A DNA stretch of 64,000 bases, taken from NCBI RefSeq assembly GCF_024323335.1, contig NC_066580.1, forward strand, positions 141,040,188-141,104,187. Direction: 5' to 3'. Of this stretch, positions 47,795-59,850 are shown piece by piece; positions within the stretch are counted from its first letter, which is position 1, and every line of letters begins with the position of its first letter. Below the pieces are notes generated by a model, which ran no database searches, was not told the origin of the DNA, and worked only from the letters and a program-made list of their open reading frames with translations. The DNA is from Lathyrus oleraceus. Lineage: Eukaryota > Streptophyta > Magnoliopsida > Fabales > Fabaceae. A program made the translations under genes and the position numbers.

Positions 47795-49825
47795 GAATAG
47801 CCTGCTGGGGAAAATATCAAATAGGATTTATAACTACCGGTTACTGGGCAGAAGACGAAAGAGAGAATATCCGTCACCGGTTAAAGTGAACATATCAAGG
47901 ATAAACTCAAAGGAAGAATATTCGTCATCGGCTAAGATGAACATATCAAGGATAGAATGTCGGGGAAAATAGGAATTACATCTATTGGTTACTGGATAGA
48001 ATACCAAAGAGAGAATATCCATCACCGATTAGGATGAACATATCAAGGATAGACTCAAAGGGGAAAGTAGGATTTATAACTACCGGTTACTGGGCAGAAG
48101 ACCGAAAGGAGAGAATATCTGTCATCGGTTAGGATCAACATATCAATGATTAACTCTCTGGGGAACGAGATAGGGATTACAACTACCTTTTTACTGGGTA
48201 GAAAACCACAAAGGAAGAATATTTGTCATCGGTTAGGATGAACATATCAAGGATATAATGCCTAGGGAAACGTGAAAACCAATTCGCTGGGGAAAACAAA
48301 GGAAGTAAATTACCTTTACTAGGTATTGGGCAAAAGTAAAGTACTCAAAAGTTGAGAATAATATTACCAGTTATTGGGTAATAGACTCTCCGGGGACCAA
48401 AATATCCATCTAGGTAGTAACTAGAAAGAAATGGTCGAACAAAGACTCAACCCAATGAGGATGTAACTCAAGGGGAGTGATTCCACCCATATAATTAACT
48501 GGGGAAGAAACTAAAATAATGATCATCCACGAAAAAATAACTCAGTGCGGAAATAAGAAAGGTTAAACTCTTTCTTCTTAAGCGGGATGACACTCTACAA
48601 TTGAAGGAGGACAGACATACCAAACCTGTATGGGGAAATAATATCATCGTAGCAGGGGATCAGAAATAAGGAATCTAATGCAATAAAGATCATAATGAAG
48701 TATTTGATGCCTTGTTTTATGTATGAATATGTACGTATATGATTATGCTGAAAAAACAACACAAAGGATACAAATATGAAAGATTCGAATTACAGCTACA
48801 ACATTCGACTAATCTCAACAAGATGGAAACACCAATTGGAGAAAAATGATGGGGATGAACATAAATCATCTAGCTCTAAATATCTCGACCTTGGATGGGG
48901 AGAGAGAGAAAAGATCTGCTGAGGATTTAGATTCTCAACTCTGCGGGGAATTTTAGGTCAGCACCATATCAAATGGGAGGCAACCCTGCAGGGAACCAAA
49001 CACTGCTCAGAATCTTAAAGCCGCAGAGAACGAGGGGTTTTTGATATCTGAAGATGAACTCCGCTGGAGAATACAAGAGATAAAACTTTGCACGGGGATC
49101 TAAGCAAATTGATGGGGATGTGACCTTACAACTCAGTTGGGGATACCTGAAAAAATGTTGGGGAAAAATTACTAAACCAACTGCTTGGGGAAGACCAACA
49201 AGGCTTCGCACTTTAAGACTTACCTGTTCTCAGACTGTTGTTGATATTCCTTGCTGAAATCGATTGTTCTTAAAGTAATTTGTTTTTATTATTTTTAAGA
49301 AAAATAACTTTTATTCATTAATTTATTTCAAAATTATCATCATAAAAATTCAATTTTATTTAGCAGAAGCAAATAAGTGTAGAAACAATTGGATAAAAAA
49401 TCTCAACTTTATTTAATAGAATGGTAGTCTATAAATGACAAGACTCCACAGGTTTTTACAAGGTTAAAAGTGGTAATTTACATGGAAAATGGATACATTG
49501 AAAAAAATGATCACTACTCTCCCTACCAACTTCAATATCCACTATGCTCTTGGCTTCGATTGAAAATAATGAATCAGAACCAGGCGACCTGCTCAAAACT
49601 GTCTCCATGACTAGGACCAACCGAATGCATTTTACTTGCCATAATCCCTAATTTTTTCCTAGATTTCCCCAAGGTGGGGTACTCAATCTACCGGGATGAA
49701 TTTTCTATTTTATGTCTCTAACTTTTTCCTGGATCGCCCTTTCGGGTTTTCAATCCACCGAGACACTCATTTTTGCCTAAGTTACCCTTTTGAGTTTTTA
49801 ACTTAGCGAGTTGTTCTTTTCTTTT
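47795..49825 (-). other. Ogre-B 3' UTR, right part, with degenerate tandem repeats
   Basis: About 47830-48420 holds repeats built on ACCGGTTACTGGGCAGAAG, GAGAATATCCGTCACCGGTTA and GAACATATCAAGGAT, with a compound period of roughly 110-150 bp. The rest, to 49825, is non-coding with short ORFs only. Confidence 0.8.
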
Positions 49826-50913
49826 TTAGGCGAAGTATTTCTTGATTGCATCTGCATTCACAGGAGGTGTGAACTCTTCACCATCCATAGTTGTAAGAAT
49901 CAAAGCGAAACATAAAAAGGCTCTCTTCACAACATATGGGCCTTCATAATTAGGAGTCCACTTGCCCCTAGCATCAGGTTTGAAAGATAGAATCTTCTTG
50001 AGCACGAGGTCACCTTCTCGGAACGCACGAGGCATGACCTTTTTATCAAAAGCTTTCCTCATTCTCTGTTGATATAACTGACAATGACACATGACAATCA
50101 ATCTTTTCTCCTCAATCAAATTCAGCTGGTCATATCTGGACTGACACCATTCAACTTTTGTTAACTTGGCTTCCATCAACACACATAGTGACAGGATCTC
50201 AACCTCAACGGGGAGCAAAACTTACATGCCATAAACAAGGGAGAAAGGAGTTGCCCTTGTTGAAGTGCGAATAGATGTATGGTACCCATGCAAAGAAAAT
50301 AGGAGCATCTCATGCCAATCTTTGTATGTTACAACCATCTTCTGAATGATATTCTTAATGTTCTTATTTGCAGCTTCAACAACCCCTTTTGTCTTGGGTC
50401 TGTAGGAAGAAGAATTATGATGTGCAATCTGGAAGTCTTTGCAAAGAGCTTCCACCATATTATTGTTCAAGTTTGATCCATTATCAGTAATGATCTTACT
50501 TGACACACCATACCGGCATATAATCTGATTCTTGATAAACCTTACAACAACTTGCTTGGTTACATTTTCATACATACCGCTTCTAACCACTTTGTGAAGT
50601 AGTCAATAGCCACCAGAATGAAACGCTGTCTGTTTGAAGCTTTTGGCTCATTAATGCCAATCATATCAATTTCCCACATGAATAAGGGCCATGGAGAGGA
50701 AATGACATTCAACAGTGTCGGAGGAACATGAATCTTATCTTCATAAATTTGACACTTGTGGCATTTCTTCACAAACTTGGAACAGTCAAATTCCATTGTT
50801 AGCCAATAGTAACCTGCTCTCAACATATTTTTCGCCATAACATGTCCATTGGAATGAGTACCGAAGGAACCTTCATGGACTTCAGTCATTAATAAGCCTG
50901 CTTTGTGTCTATC
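49826..50913 (-). pseudogene. Ogre-B integrase
   Basis: HHCC region (EVHEGSFGTHSNGH, KKCHKCQIY), core with WEIDMIGINEPKAS and AIDYFTKWLEA, a frame change near 50560-50590, then KIITDNGSNL and KGVVEAANKNIK (catalytic Asp and Glu). A stop near 50219 follows, then the C-terminal domain with FREGDLVLKKILSF and the end at 49826. Cut at its N-terminal side by Ogre-C, so the upstream RNase H is out of the window. Confidence 0.9.
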
Positions 50914-53900
50914 TATAAGACCCCATTTTTGACCCTAAGATCCCTCATGCAACTTCATCATATGCATTAGCATTGGGATCATACCTTGGCATCCTTCTTA
51001 CCCCTCTTTCATTGGGTTTGTTTTGGGAGAGATCACCAAGAACTATGTGATTGTATCATACTTGTATATTATCATTTTACTAATCAAAATACCAAAAATA
51101 TGTCTTTGCATTTGCCTAACTCTTTTGTAGGCAGGGCATGATCATCATTGATCTATCAAGTTCATATCTAAGGTTTAAGACCCTCATAGCTAAGAGCACA
51201 ACCAAGGATTGATTCACAATGTCTCAAAGCATAATATATGAGTCCCAATGATCTCTACATGTTATATTTATCAAGCATTCTTCAAGAGTTTGGAGGTGAT
51301 TTGTCTTGGAAACCCTAGTTTGACTGGGTATCTTAAGTAACTTCTCCAACAAGCTATCTCACCAATTGATCAAATTTCTTAAGGGACACTTCAAAATTCA
51401 TCATCTTATGCATATAATATCTACCATGAGCCTAGAAAGTCAAGAGAATTGGAAGGTAGCAAGTTGGTTGATGGTGGTTGGCAAGATGAATTCATCTAAT
51501 CAAAACTGGGTCTCCCTAGACCCTATATCCTACAATTTTCACCATATGAAAATGATTTCAATAGAAATGTTACTCTAAATGACATTCTAAACAACTTTCA
51601 TGTTGGTACCTAGAGATAGTTTTGCTTGGAAAATCATTTTATATGTTGAAACATTATAGGTCATTTTGTCTAAACCCTAATTTGAAAGTCAACTTCCCAA
51701 GGCCATAACTTGCTCAATTTATATGAGATGAAATATTTCCAAGTTGTACAATAAAATTCAAGATGTTTAGTTAAACTTTGATGTTTGGAGTGAGAGCTAA
51801 ATCAACTTATATGAGCATGTGATACGAGGATACATTATAGGTCATTTTTGACCTATACCATTAAACAAGTGATTTTCCTCAACTTCAAAAATGCATAACT
51901 CTATCATTGTAAATCCAAATTACATGCTATTGGCGACCATTTTGAAGGTCTTTGAAGGATATACAACTTTTATTAAGACACGTTTCTCATTTGGAGCTCA
52001 CATAAAAAGTTAAGCAAGGAGGAATATTGAGATATATGACTTAACACTTAGAAAAATTTTGAACATGTGGAAATTTCCAAACTTCCACCTCAAAATTCAC
52101 CATGATCCAAGTTCCAATTGGAAAATTGTCCAACATCAAAGTTGTTCCCCTTAATCTATGATTTCCAAAGAACCCTATTTCATGAATTTTGGATAAGGTT
52201 TGCTAGGTCTGTGCATGGTCTTAAAAGGTCTGCATCATTGGAGAAAATCGAATGTCCAAAACTCCATTTCACTTTGCCTTGACTTTCAAGCATAATTTGA
52301 ACTTCAATATAGTTGCAATTGGATCATAATGAATTACTTCATGGGCTTGTACATGCCCTTGCATGCTTGTGCATCACCCTTGCCATTTTTAGCAATTTTT
52401 CAAGTGTGCAATTATCAATCCCAAATGCTATAAATACAAGGCCTCTAAGCTCATTTCAAACACACCTTGCGCGCCAACTTTTCCCCCCAATTGAAACCCT
52501 CATAATTCAAAGGAAAACCTGAGAATTTTCAACTTGAAAATTGATTTTGAATCTCATTGTTTGGAGATTTAAAAACTCCAGGATCCAAAGCTTTGTACCA
52601 TTGCCAAACCACTTCTGCAAGCTCCTTGAGTGTGATCAAGTCAAGTTTGAAGCAAGCAAGATCCATTTCTGTACAACATTGAAGGTAATTTTCAGAAATC
52701 TTCTTCTCTTAGATTCTCACTCAATTCTCATTAATTCTCTTGGATCTTTGGTTGTCTGAGGTCTTACCAATGTAGGCAAGAAGATTGAGTTGCTTTGAGG
52801 TCAAATCGAAGCAACTCAAATGACACACCTCAAAATTCAACTCCTCATATCTTTCTATATATATTTGGAGTTAGTTGAAATTGAGGTCAGATTCGTGCTC
52901 TATGCCATTTTTTCTTTTAGATCATGTCCTCTTTTTTTCATTTTGGTAATGGTGATGAGTGAACCAGTCCGGTGGACCTCGCCTGATAAGGTGACCGGAG
53001 GTCCAACGCCGGTGGTGTGCTGGATAGGTTCTGAGCCATTGATCTCATTTGAAATGTTTTAATCCTGAGCTCCCAAAGTAATTAGCACGCGTGTGGAACA
53101 GTTGACCGGGTGTATGATGGAACGCGCCCTCATGTCCACTTGATCTGCCACCTCAATTAATAAGGGAGATCTAGTCGTCCACGTTTTTTGATTTTCTGAT
53201 TTTCATTTGATTCTCATTAATTCATATTAATTTTAAAAATGATCAAAAAAAAATATGAGAGTTTCACCCAAAAAATTTAAATAAATTCCTCTTTCACATT
53301 TTGATTTAAAATTATTTTTTGGATATTATAAATATTTTTCATGATTTAATTAATTTTGTGAATATTTTTAATTGTTTAAAAATACGTTTAAGTTTCCAAA
53401 ATTCTGAAAAATTTTCTCCAAGGTCCTTTGACATTGTTTGACCTATGATAACTCTCATGGCCATTTCTTTGGTGTTTTGATGAGATTTTCAGAATTTGAT
53501 AAACCATATTTCATTTAATGCATTATTTTTTAGTATTTTTAAATTGAATAAATGTCAAATAATTGTGTTAAGGTATCTTGATGATTGATATAAGTTTGAC
53601 TTGTGATGTTGGGCCTTGGTCAAGGTTGATTTGACTTTGTTAGGTTAAGATCATTGGATTTAGGGGATTGATGGAATGTACATTCCATCTCCGAAAATGA
53701 ATGAATAATCCTAATTTGGTAAAAGTCCTCCTTTGACCAATTTGAGTTTTGATCTATTCCCTTCCCTCTTCATCTAATTCCCCTTCTTTATGCATCCATT
53801 TAATTTGGCCTATGATATCTCAAGGTCCAAAGGCTAGTTGATTGAAAAATCAACATAAGTATTGATGAGATTAAGCCACCTCTTTTGCATATTCTTTTTG

Positions 53901-55611
53901 TGTGTGGTATGTTATATGAGCATAGTCCATTATGCCATGTCTCTAACATGCATTAACATCAAAATTCCATTGCCTGACCTCAAATAGTTGTGACTTCTAC
54001 ATAAGTCCAATTACGATTGCTTAACATAACGCTAAATTTCTGACACAAAAGGCATAACATTCTAGTTAGTGAGATTGCAAGTCTCCCCTCTTTCATGGTA
54101 TAGTGTGGAAACTTGGCATTTTTTCCTTCCTTTGTAAGATGTCTTGGTTCAAGGATCCATGCTTGTGATAAGTTGGTTGAGTGTTCTCCAAAGAATGATT
54201 TAAAATTAAAAGCAAAAAGAAATACTAACATCTAGATAATTAACAACTAACATTTAATTTCAAGTTATTTACTTTTAATGCACTTCAATTTTTAAGCTCT
54301 ATTCATTTGCCATTATTCATACCATTCTAATTGTTTATATTAATGTCATTTTCACTTTGTCCACTTGGACCATATTGTGTGATATATCTTATTTGTGTAT
54401 ATTTTGTTTGTTTGTGTGGTCTTTGACAATTAATGTACATAATATGAAACAAAAACCCTAAAAAACTATTGTGTGGACTATTGGTTTGATCTTGGACAAT
54501 TGGGCTTAGAATCTAGACAACATCCCTATGCAAAAGGAATTGGCCAATGCCAACATTAATGTAACCAAGTGCTTGCAATTTGAAACTTCATTTGATATAT
54601 CATTGAAGATCCATCTGAGTTCATCTGCAACATGATCATTGTGAAGCTGTTATTTTGAACCTGTGACTTGTGGAATTCATCTGCTACATGGGAAAATTTG
54701 AAGAAGATCATGGAACGGTTAAGCTTGGATGTGGCTATCTTTATTTGATGCCTTGCTCTTCAAGTTAATATATTGCGCATTGTTTGTGGCTTGATTATAA
54801 TGTCTAAGGTAATTTGGGTTTCTATATGACATTCTTGTCTATTGGATTGCTACCCATTGGTCAGATCTTTTCAACTCTTAACTTTTAATTGTGTGCTTAG
54901 GATTAGTCTTTTCATCTCCTCCCCACTTCTTTAATTTCAAAATCTCTCCCTCCTTTTAAAAACTTATTTTCTTGTGCTTGTCTTTTCAAACTTTGACCAC
55001 TTTTTGAAAATTAGAAACTTTGGTCTTATGCCATTGCATTTTCAAACTTCTTTTCTTAAATCAAACTTGTAAATAAACTTAATTATATTTGACTTAAAAT
55101 TTTCAAAAGCCAAAAAGAAATAACTCATTCAAACCATTTTCTAGGCCCTTATGCCTTTCAAACTTAATTTTTGATTAAAAGCAATGCATCCACTTTGAAA
55201 TTTGTATCACGAACTACGAGGTTTTGATCCCTCATTTTTATGTTGGTACGTAGGCACAAGTCCGAAAGTCTTGTCAAACACAAAAATATAATTAATGAAT
55301 TCTTTTCTCACCCCCCCCCCCCCATTCTATTTGTTTGTAAACATCACTTTATACAAAATACATATGCCCTCAAGAAAGGGCTCCCTAGGAGTACCTAGGA
55401 CACTTTGGGTGCTAACACCCTCCATCTGTGTAACCAACCCTCTTACCTATAATCTCTGACATTTTATTAGTTTTGATTCGAATACTTCTTATTTTAGGTT
55501 TTTTTTTGTACTTTTCCCTTTTCCCTTGGAAACAATAGAAGCGCGGTGGCGACTCTAGTTATTTGATGTCTAGCTTATCCATAGCTTGATGATCTTGAAT
55601 TTACCGCTACA
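50914..55611 (+). repeat. Ogre-C 5' LTR, 4.7 kb
   Basis: Starts TATAAGACCCC (second base changed from the TG of other copies) and ends TTACCGCTACA. Contains a C13 homopolymer at 55311-55323. No credible ORF; collinear with the solo LTR in inverted orientation. Confidence 0.92.
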
Positions 55612-55620
55612 GAAATTAAG

Positions 55621-55640
55621 TGGCGACTTTGCTGCGGAGT
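55621..55640 (+). other. Ogre-C primer-binding site
   Basis: TGGCGACTTTGCTGCGGAGT, nine bases after the LTR end, matching the Ogre-A site. Confidence 0.7.
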
Positions 55641-56481
55641 AGTCTCCAGTGGGTTTAGCTTACTTTTGTGTGTGTATATCATTGTATATATGTGATGTAT
55701 GTATATTTGTATGATATAATTTTCTTGTTGTGCTTAGTGATCTCTGAGTGGTGAGATAAGTTCTAACCCGAACTTGAGTGCAATTAAGGTAGGAGGATGG
55801 AATGGTCATGTTCGAATTGTGTGGAGTAGTCCCTAACAAGTTGGCTTGAGATCCATCTGCTAAGTGGAAACCCTTTTGGATTTGGAAAGGTCACACAAGT
55901 ATTTGTGGTTAGGTATTACTATCTCTAATTTGGGTCCGAGAAGTTGAGGACCATAGAACATTTATCCCTTTTGGCCTATTTAGGATGTAATGTGGAGACT
56001 GTTCAAGTGTAGACTTGATAACAGTTGTTACGCGATACTACACTCAAAGGAGTTTCTCTGGAGAATATTATGGGTCGATGATTCAGTCATCTTAACCTGT
56101 AATATCCGATAGATGGAATTAAGACTCCGGAAAATTTTTAGAACATGATCTACAGGTTTTTATCCTTAGTCCAGTCCTTTGGGATGGTTCTTACCCAGAC
56201 TCCATGCTCGTGACTCATAACAAACCCTTGATTCTTGGTTGATCCAATCAAGTCTTGTCAATATCAATGGAACTTGGATGTTGATAAGGTGAGAACAATT
56301 ATCCACCAAAATGGATGATTGATCTTGACAATGACTTGATTCATCCCTTGACCTTTGTTTGCTTGCCTTGTGTGTGATCCCTTATTTGTGATTGTTGCAT
56401 TCATGCATTCATGCGCATCTTAACATTCATCACACGAAAATTTCAAGGAACTGAGGTATTATTTGCAAATATTTTCAGACC
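55641..56481 (+). other. Ogre-C 5' untranslated region
   Basis: Collinear with 20248-21097 of Ogre-A on the other strand. Non-coding. Confidence 0.75.
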
Positions 56482-57987
56482 ATGGATTATGGACGAAGGA
56501 ACACTAAGAAGTACGGTTTCAGAAGTCCTGACTTGAAAGAGTTAAGTAAGCTAACATCTTTTCTATTAGATCATTTGGACTTCAAACACCGCCATGGGAA
56601 GCTTCTGTCTATCTTGTCTTCTGATGTGGTTGACGGACTCTTGAGTGTGCTAGTGCAGTTCTATGATCCTCTCTACCGTTGCTTTACTTTCCCAGATTAT
56701 CAGCTTGTGCCTACATTGGAGGAGTATTCTCATTTCTTGGGGATACCCATTTCTAGTTGAATGCCTTTTAGTAGATTGGAGGAGATTCCTAGATATCATC
56801 TTATTGCTGAATCTCTTCATTTGAAGAAATCTGAGATAGAGGCTCATTAGGCGAAGAAAGGAGGGTTATTTGGGTTGCCATCTGATTTCTTCATCAAGAA
56901 AGCTACTGCTTTTGCTCAAGCCGGTAGTGTGGACGCTTTTGAAGCTATCTTTGTGTTTCTCATTTATGTATTAGCTTTGTTCCCTAACATCGACGGTTTT
57001 GTTGATGTTAACGCCATTAGACTTTTCTTAATCGGGAATCCTGTGTCTACATTGTTGGGTGATATGTATTTCTCTTTGCATCTAAGGAACTCTAAAGGTG
57101 GTGGAACTATTATCTATTGCATTCCTCTTCTGTACAAGTGGTTTATTTCGCACTTGCCTCAGACACATGCTTTTGTGGAGAACAAACAATGTCTACGGTG
57201 GTCTCAAAGAATTATGTCTCTCACTAATGATAATATAGTTTGGTATAATCCTTCTTTGAGCAGTTTGGAGATTATTGACTATTATGGTGAATTCTCTAGT
57301 GTGCCTCTCAGTGGTACACAAGGAGGAATTAACTACAACCCTGATTTGGCTCGTCCGCAACTTGGGTTCCCCTAGAGAGACAGACCTAATAACACTTTGT
57401 TAGAAGGTCTTTTCTATCAAGAGGGTAAAGATCCCCAACATTTGAAGCAGAAGATTGTGCATGCTTGACATAATGTGCATATGAAGGGTATATTCGAGCT
57501 TGGTCCGTGCAATTGTGTAGCTTTGGAAGCTTACACTACTTGGGTGAAGAAGAGAGCTCTGGAGTTGAAGATGCCTTATCCTTGCGAAAGACCTATGTCC
57601 ATGGTTGTGGTTGAGCCATTAACTCTCCCTAATCAAGATGTAGAGGAGTTGGAAGATGCACTCGCCAAGATGAAGCAAGAGAAGGATATGTGGGAAGAGC
57701 ATTTCCATGCTTTGAGCAAAAAGCATGAGGAGTTGCAGTTGGAATCTAAGGACAAAGATGCACTTATTGAGCTACATTAAGACCGAGTGACGAAGAGACA
57801 GAGAGAGCTGGAGGTTTCATCTTCCTCTAGTATGCCTCAGCCTTCCGTTGCTTGGAAGAAGATTGTTGATCAGCCTGTCCTCGAGAAGACTCAGATGAAG
57901 GCTTCTTTTGAGACCGAGATTCGACGCATTCGAAGGAAGTACGCTCCTACAGCCAGATCTTTTGATGTTGTTAGTAGGGATCCTTAG
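56482..57987 (+). pseudogene. Ogre-C ORF1
   Basis: Starts MDYGRRNTKKYGFRSPDL and runs 501 codons in one frame to the TAG at 57985-57987. Five nonsense codons interrupt it (56758, 56848, 57373, about 57466 and 57778). It shares the motifs of the Ogre-A copy: YDPLYRCFTFPDYQLVPTLE, KQCLRWSQRIMSL and the C-terminal coiled-coil QDVEELEDALAKMKQEKDMWEE. The absence of frameshifts gives a good view of the ancestral length. Confidence 0.87.
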
Positions 57988-58109
57988 GATGACTAGTCTC
58001 CTTTTCTATTGTATTTTTCATTTGGTTTTTGAAATTGTACTCAGTGTAATCCTTCCAATTATATAAATAAAAGAGATTTTTGGCCATATCAAATTGTTGC
58101 AATTGTTGT

Positions 58110-58110
<1 letters not shown>

Positions 58111-58166
<56 letters not shown>
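58111..58166. repeat. AT microsatellite between ORF1 and gag of Ogre-C
   Basis: About 56 bp of (AT)n. Ogre-A has only a short, imperfect AT stretch at the same place (about 18600), so it expanded in this copy or lineage. Ile-Tyr ORFs over it are artefacts. Confidence 0.85.
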
Positions 58167-58168
<2 letters not shown>

Positions 58169-58265
58169 GCAAATAATATAGTAAGTTCCTTGAAAAAAAT
58201 AAAAAAAATAAACAAGCATTGCATTTCATGCATAATTTGCATAAAGCAGGTTTCTCCTTCGCTAG

Positions 58266-59840
58266 ATGTCTCATTGGTGTTTCTTCTGTGCTTCAGCCAA
58301 GCTGACTCATCGGTACAACACTCGCACCAATCACTCCAGAATCATGGAACATCTTGAGCAAGAGAATAGAGAGTTAAAGGACGAGATCGCTCGACTGACT
58401 GCCATGATGGAGTCAGTGCTAGCTGCTCAGAGCCACTATTCTCCAACACCTGCAACTCCTCCTCCTTAAAAGACTGTTATTTCAGAGGTGGTTACCTCTA
58501 CCATGCCTGTTGCTACCGCTCATTTTGCGCCTGCATTGCCTACCGGATTCCCGTGGGGAATACCGGCGAACTTCTTGTCTGAAGGCTTTACGCCTACCTT
58601 TGTTTCTATGCCGGTATCTATCCCGGTCATGTCTGTGCCACCTCCGGTAGTGCACACCTTACCTCGTGTGGAAGACACCATTTATCATTCCGAGCCATCT
58701 AAGGGACCGAACGTGTATGAGAAAATGGATGAGATGAAGGATCAATTTCTTGAGCTGCGCAAGGAGTTGAAAACATTGAGAGGTAAGGACCTGTTTGGAA
58801 AGAGTGTTGCTGAATTATGTCTGGTGCTGAATGTGAAGATTCTGGTGAAGTTCAAAGTGCCTGACTTTGAAAAATACAGAAGGAACACATGTCGGCTCAT
58901 TCATTTGGTGATGTATGCCCGCAAAATGTCTACCCAAACTAACAATGATCAACTGTTAATTCACTACTTCCAAGACAGTCTGACCGGTGCGATGCTCAAA
59001 TGGTATATGGGGTTGGAGAGTGCAAGCATTCGCACTTTCAACAATTTGGGAGAAGCTTTTGTCAAACAGTATAAATATAATATGGATATGGCGCCTGATA
59101 GAGACCAGTTGAGGTCCATGTCTCAGAAAGATAAGGAGACATTCAAATAGTATGCATAGAGATGGAGAGAGTTAGCTGCTCAGATCACTCCTCCTTTAGA
59201 GGAGAATGAGATGACAAAGATATTTTTGAAAACCCTAAGTTTATTTTACTATGAACGTATGATCGCCAGTGCCCTCAATGACTTTTCCGAAATGGTAAAT
59301 ATGGGGATGAGACTTGAAGAAGGTATCCGAGAAAGACGATTGTCAAAAGAGGAGGCCTCATCGAGTAAGAGTTATGGCAGCAACTTCGGGAAGAAGAAAG
59401 ATAGCGAAGTCAACACAATTTCCAGTGGGAGGCAGAGGAGGCCTCAGATTAGAAGGAATCAACCACCCCGTCAACACCATCATCAAGTATCCTCTGTAAT
59501 TCCTGTATTTTCCGCAAGTCAATCAACACCAATTTAACAACAACAACGTCAACAACAATAATCACAACAACGAACAAACACCTACAATAACAACAATACC
59601 AACAATCATCAACAACAAACTTTCGATAGGAAGAAGGTCTCTTTCGACCCAATTCCTATGACCTATGCAAAGCTTTATCCCTCGTTGGTTCTCAAGAACC
59701 TGTTACAACCAAGAAGTCCACCACAAATTCTTGAACCACTTCCATGGTGGTACAAGCCTGACCTCCGTTGTGCTTTTCATCAAGGAGCACCCTGACATGA
59801 TATTGAGAACTGCTATCCGCTCTAATACGAAGTTCAGAAG
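58266..59840 (+). pseudogene. Ogre-C gag
   Basis: Starts MSHWCFFCASAKLTHRYNT. N-terminal coiled-coil (EHLEQENRELKDEIARL), Pro/Ala-rich linker, LELRKELKTLRGKD helix, core with QYKYNMDMAPDRD and MSQKDKETFK. Stops at about 58467, 59149 and 59158 break it. The Gln/Asn/His-rich tail is followed by an (AAC)n-like stretch at 59535-59625. A frame change follows before the protease region. No CCHC knuckle seen. Confidence 0.86.
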
Positions 59841-59850
59841 CTAGTGAAAA

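Noticed and set aside
55311..55323. C13 homopolymer in the Ogre-C LTR
   Set aside because: Possibly slippage or a sequencing artefact; no structure around it suggests function.
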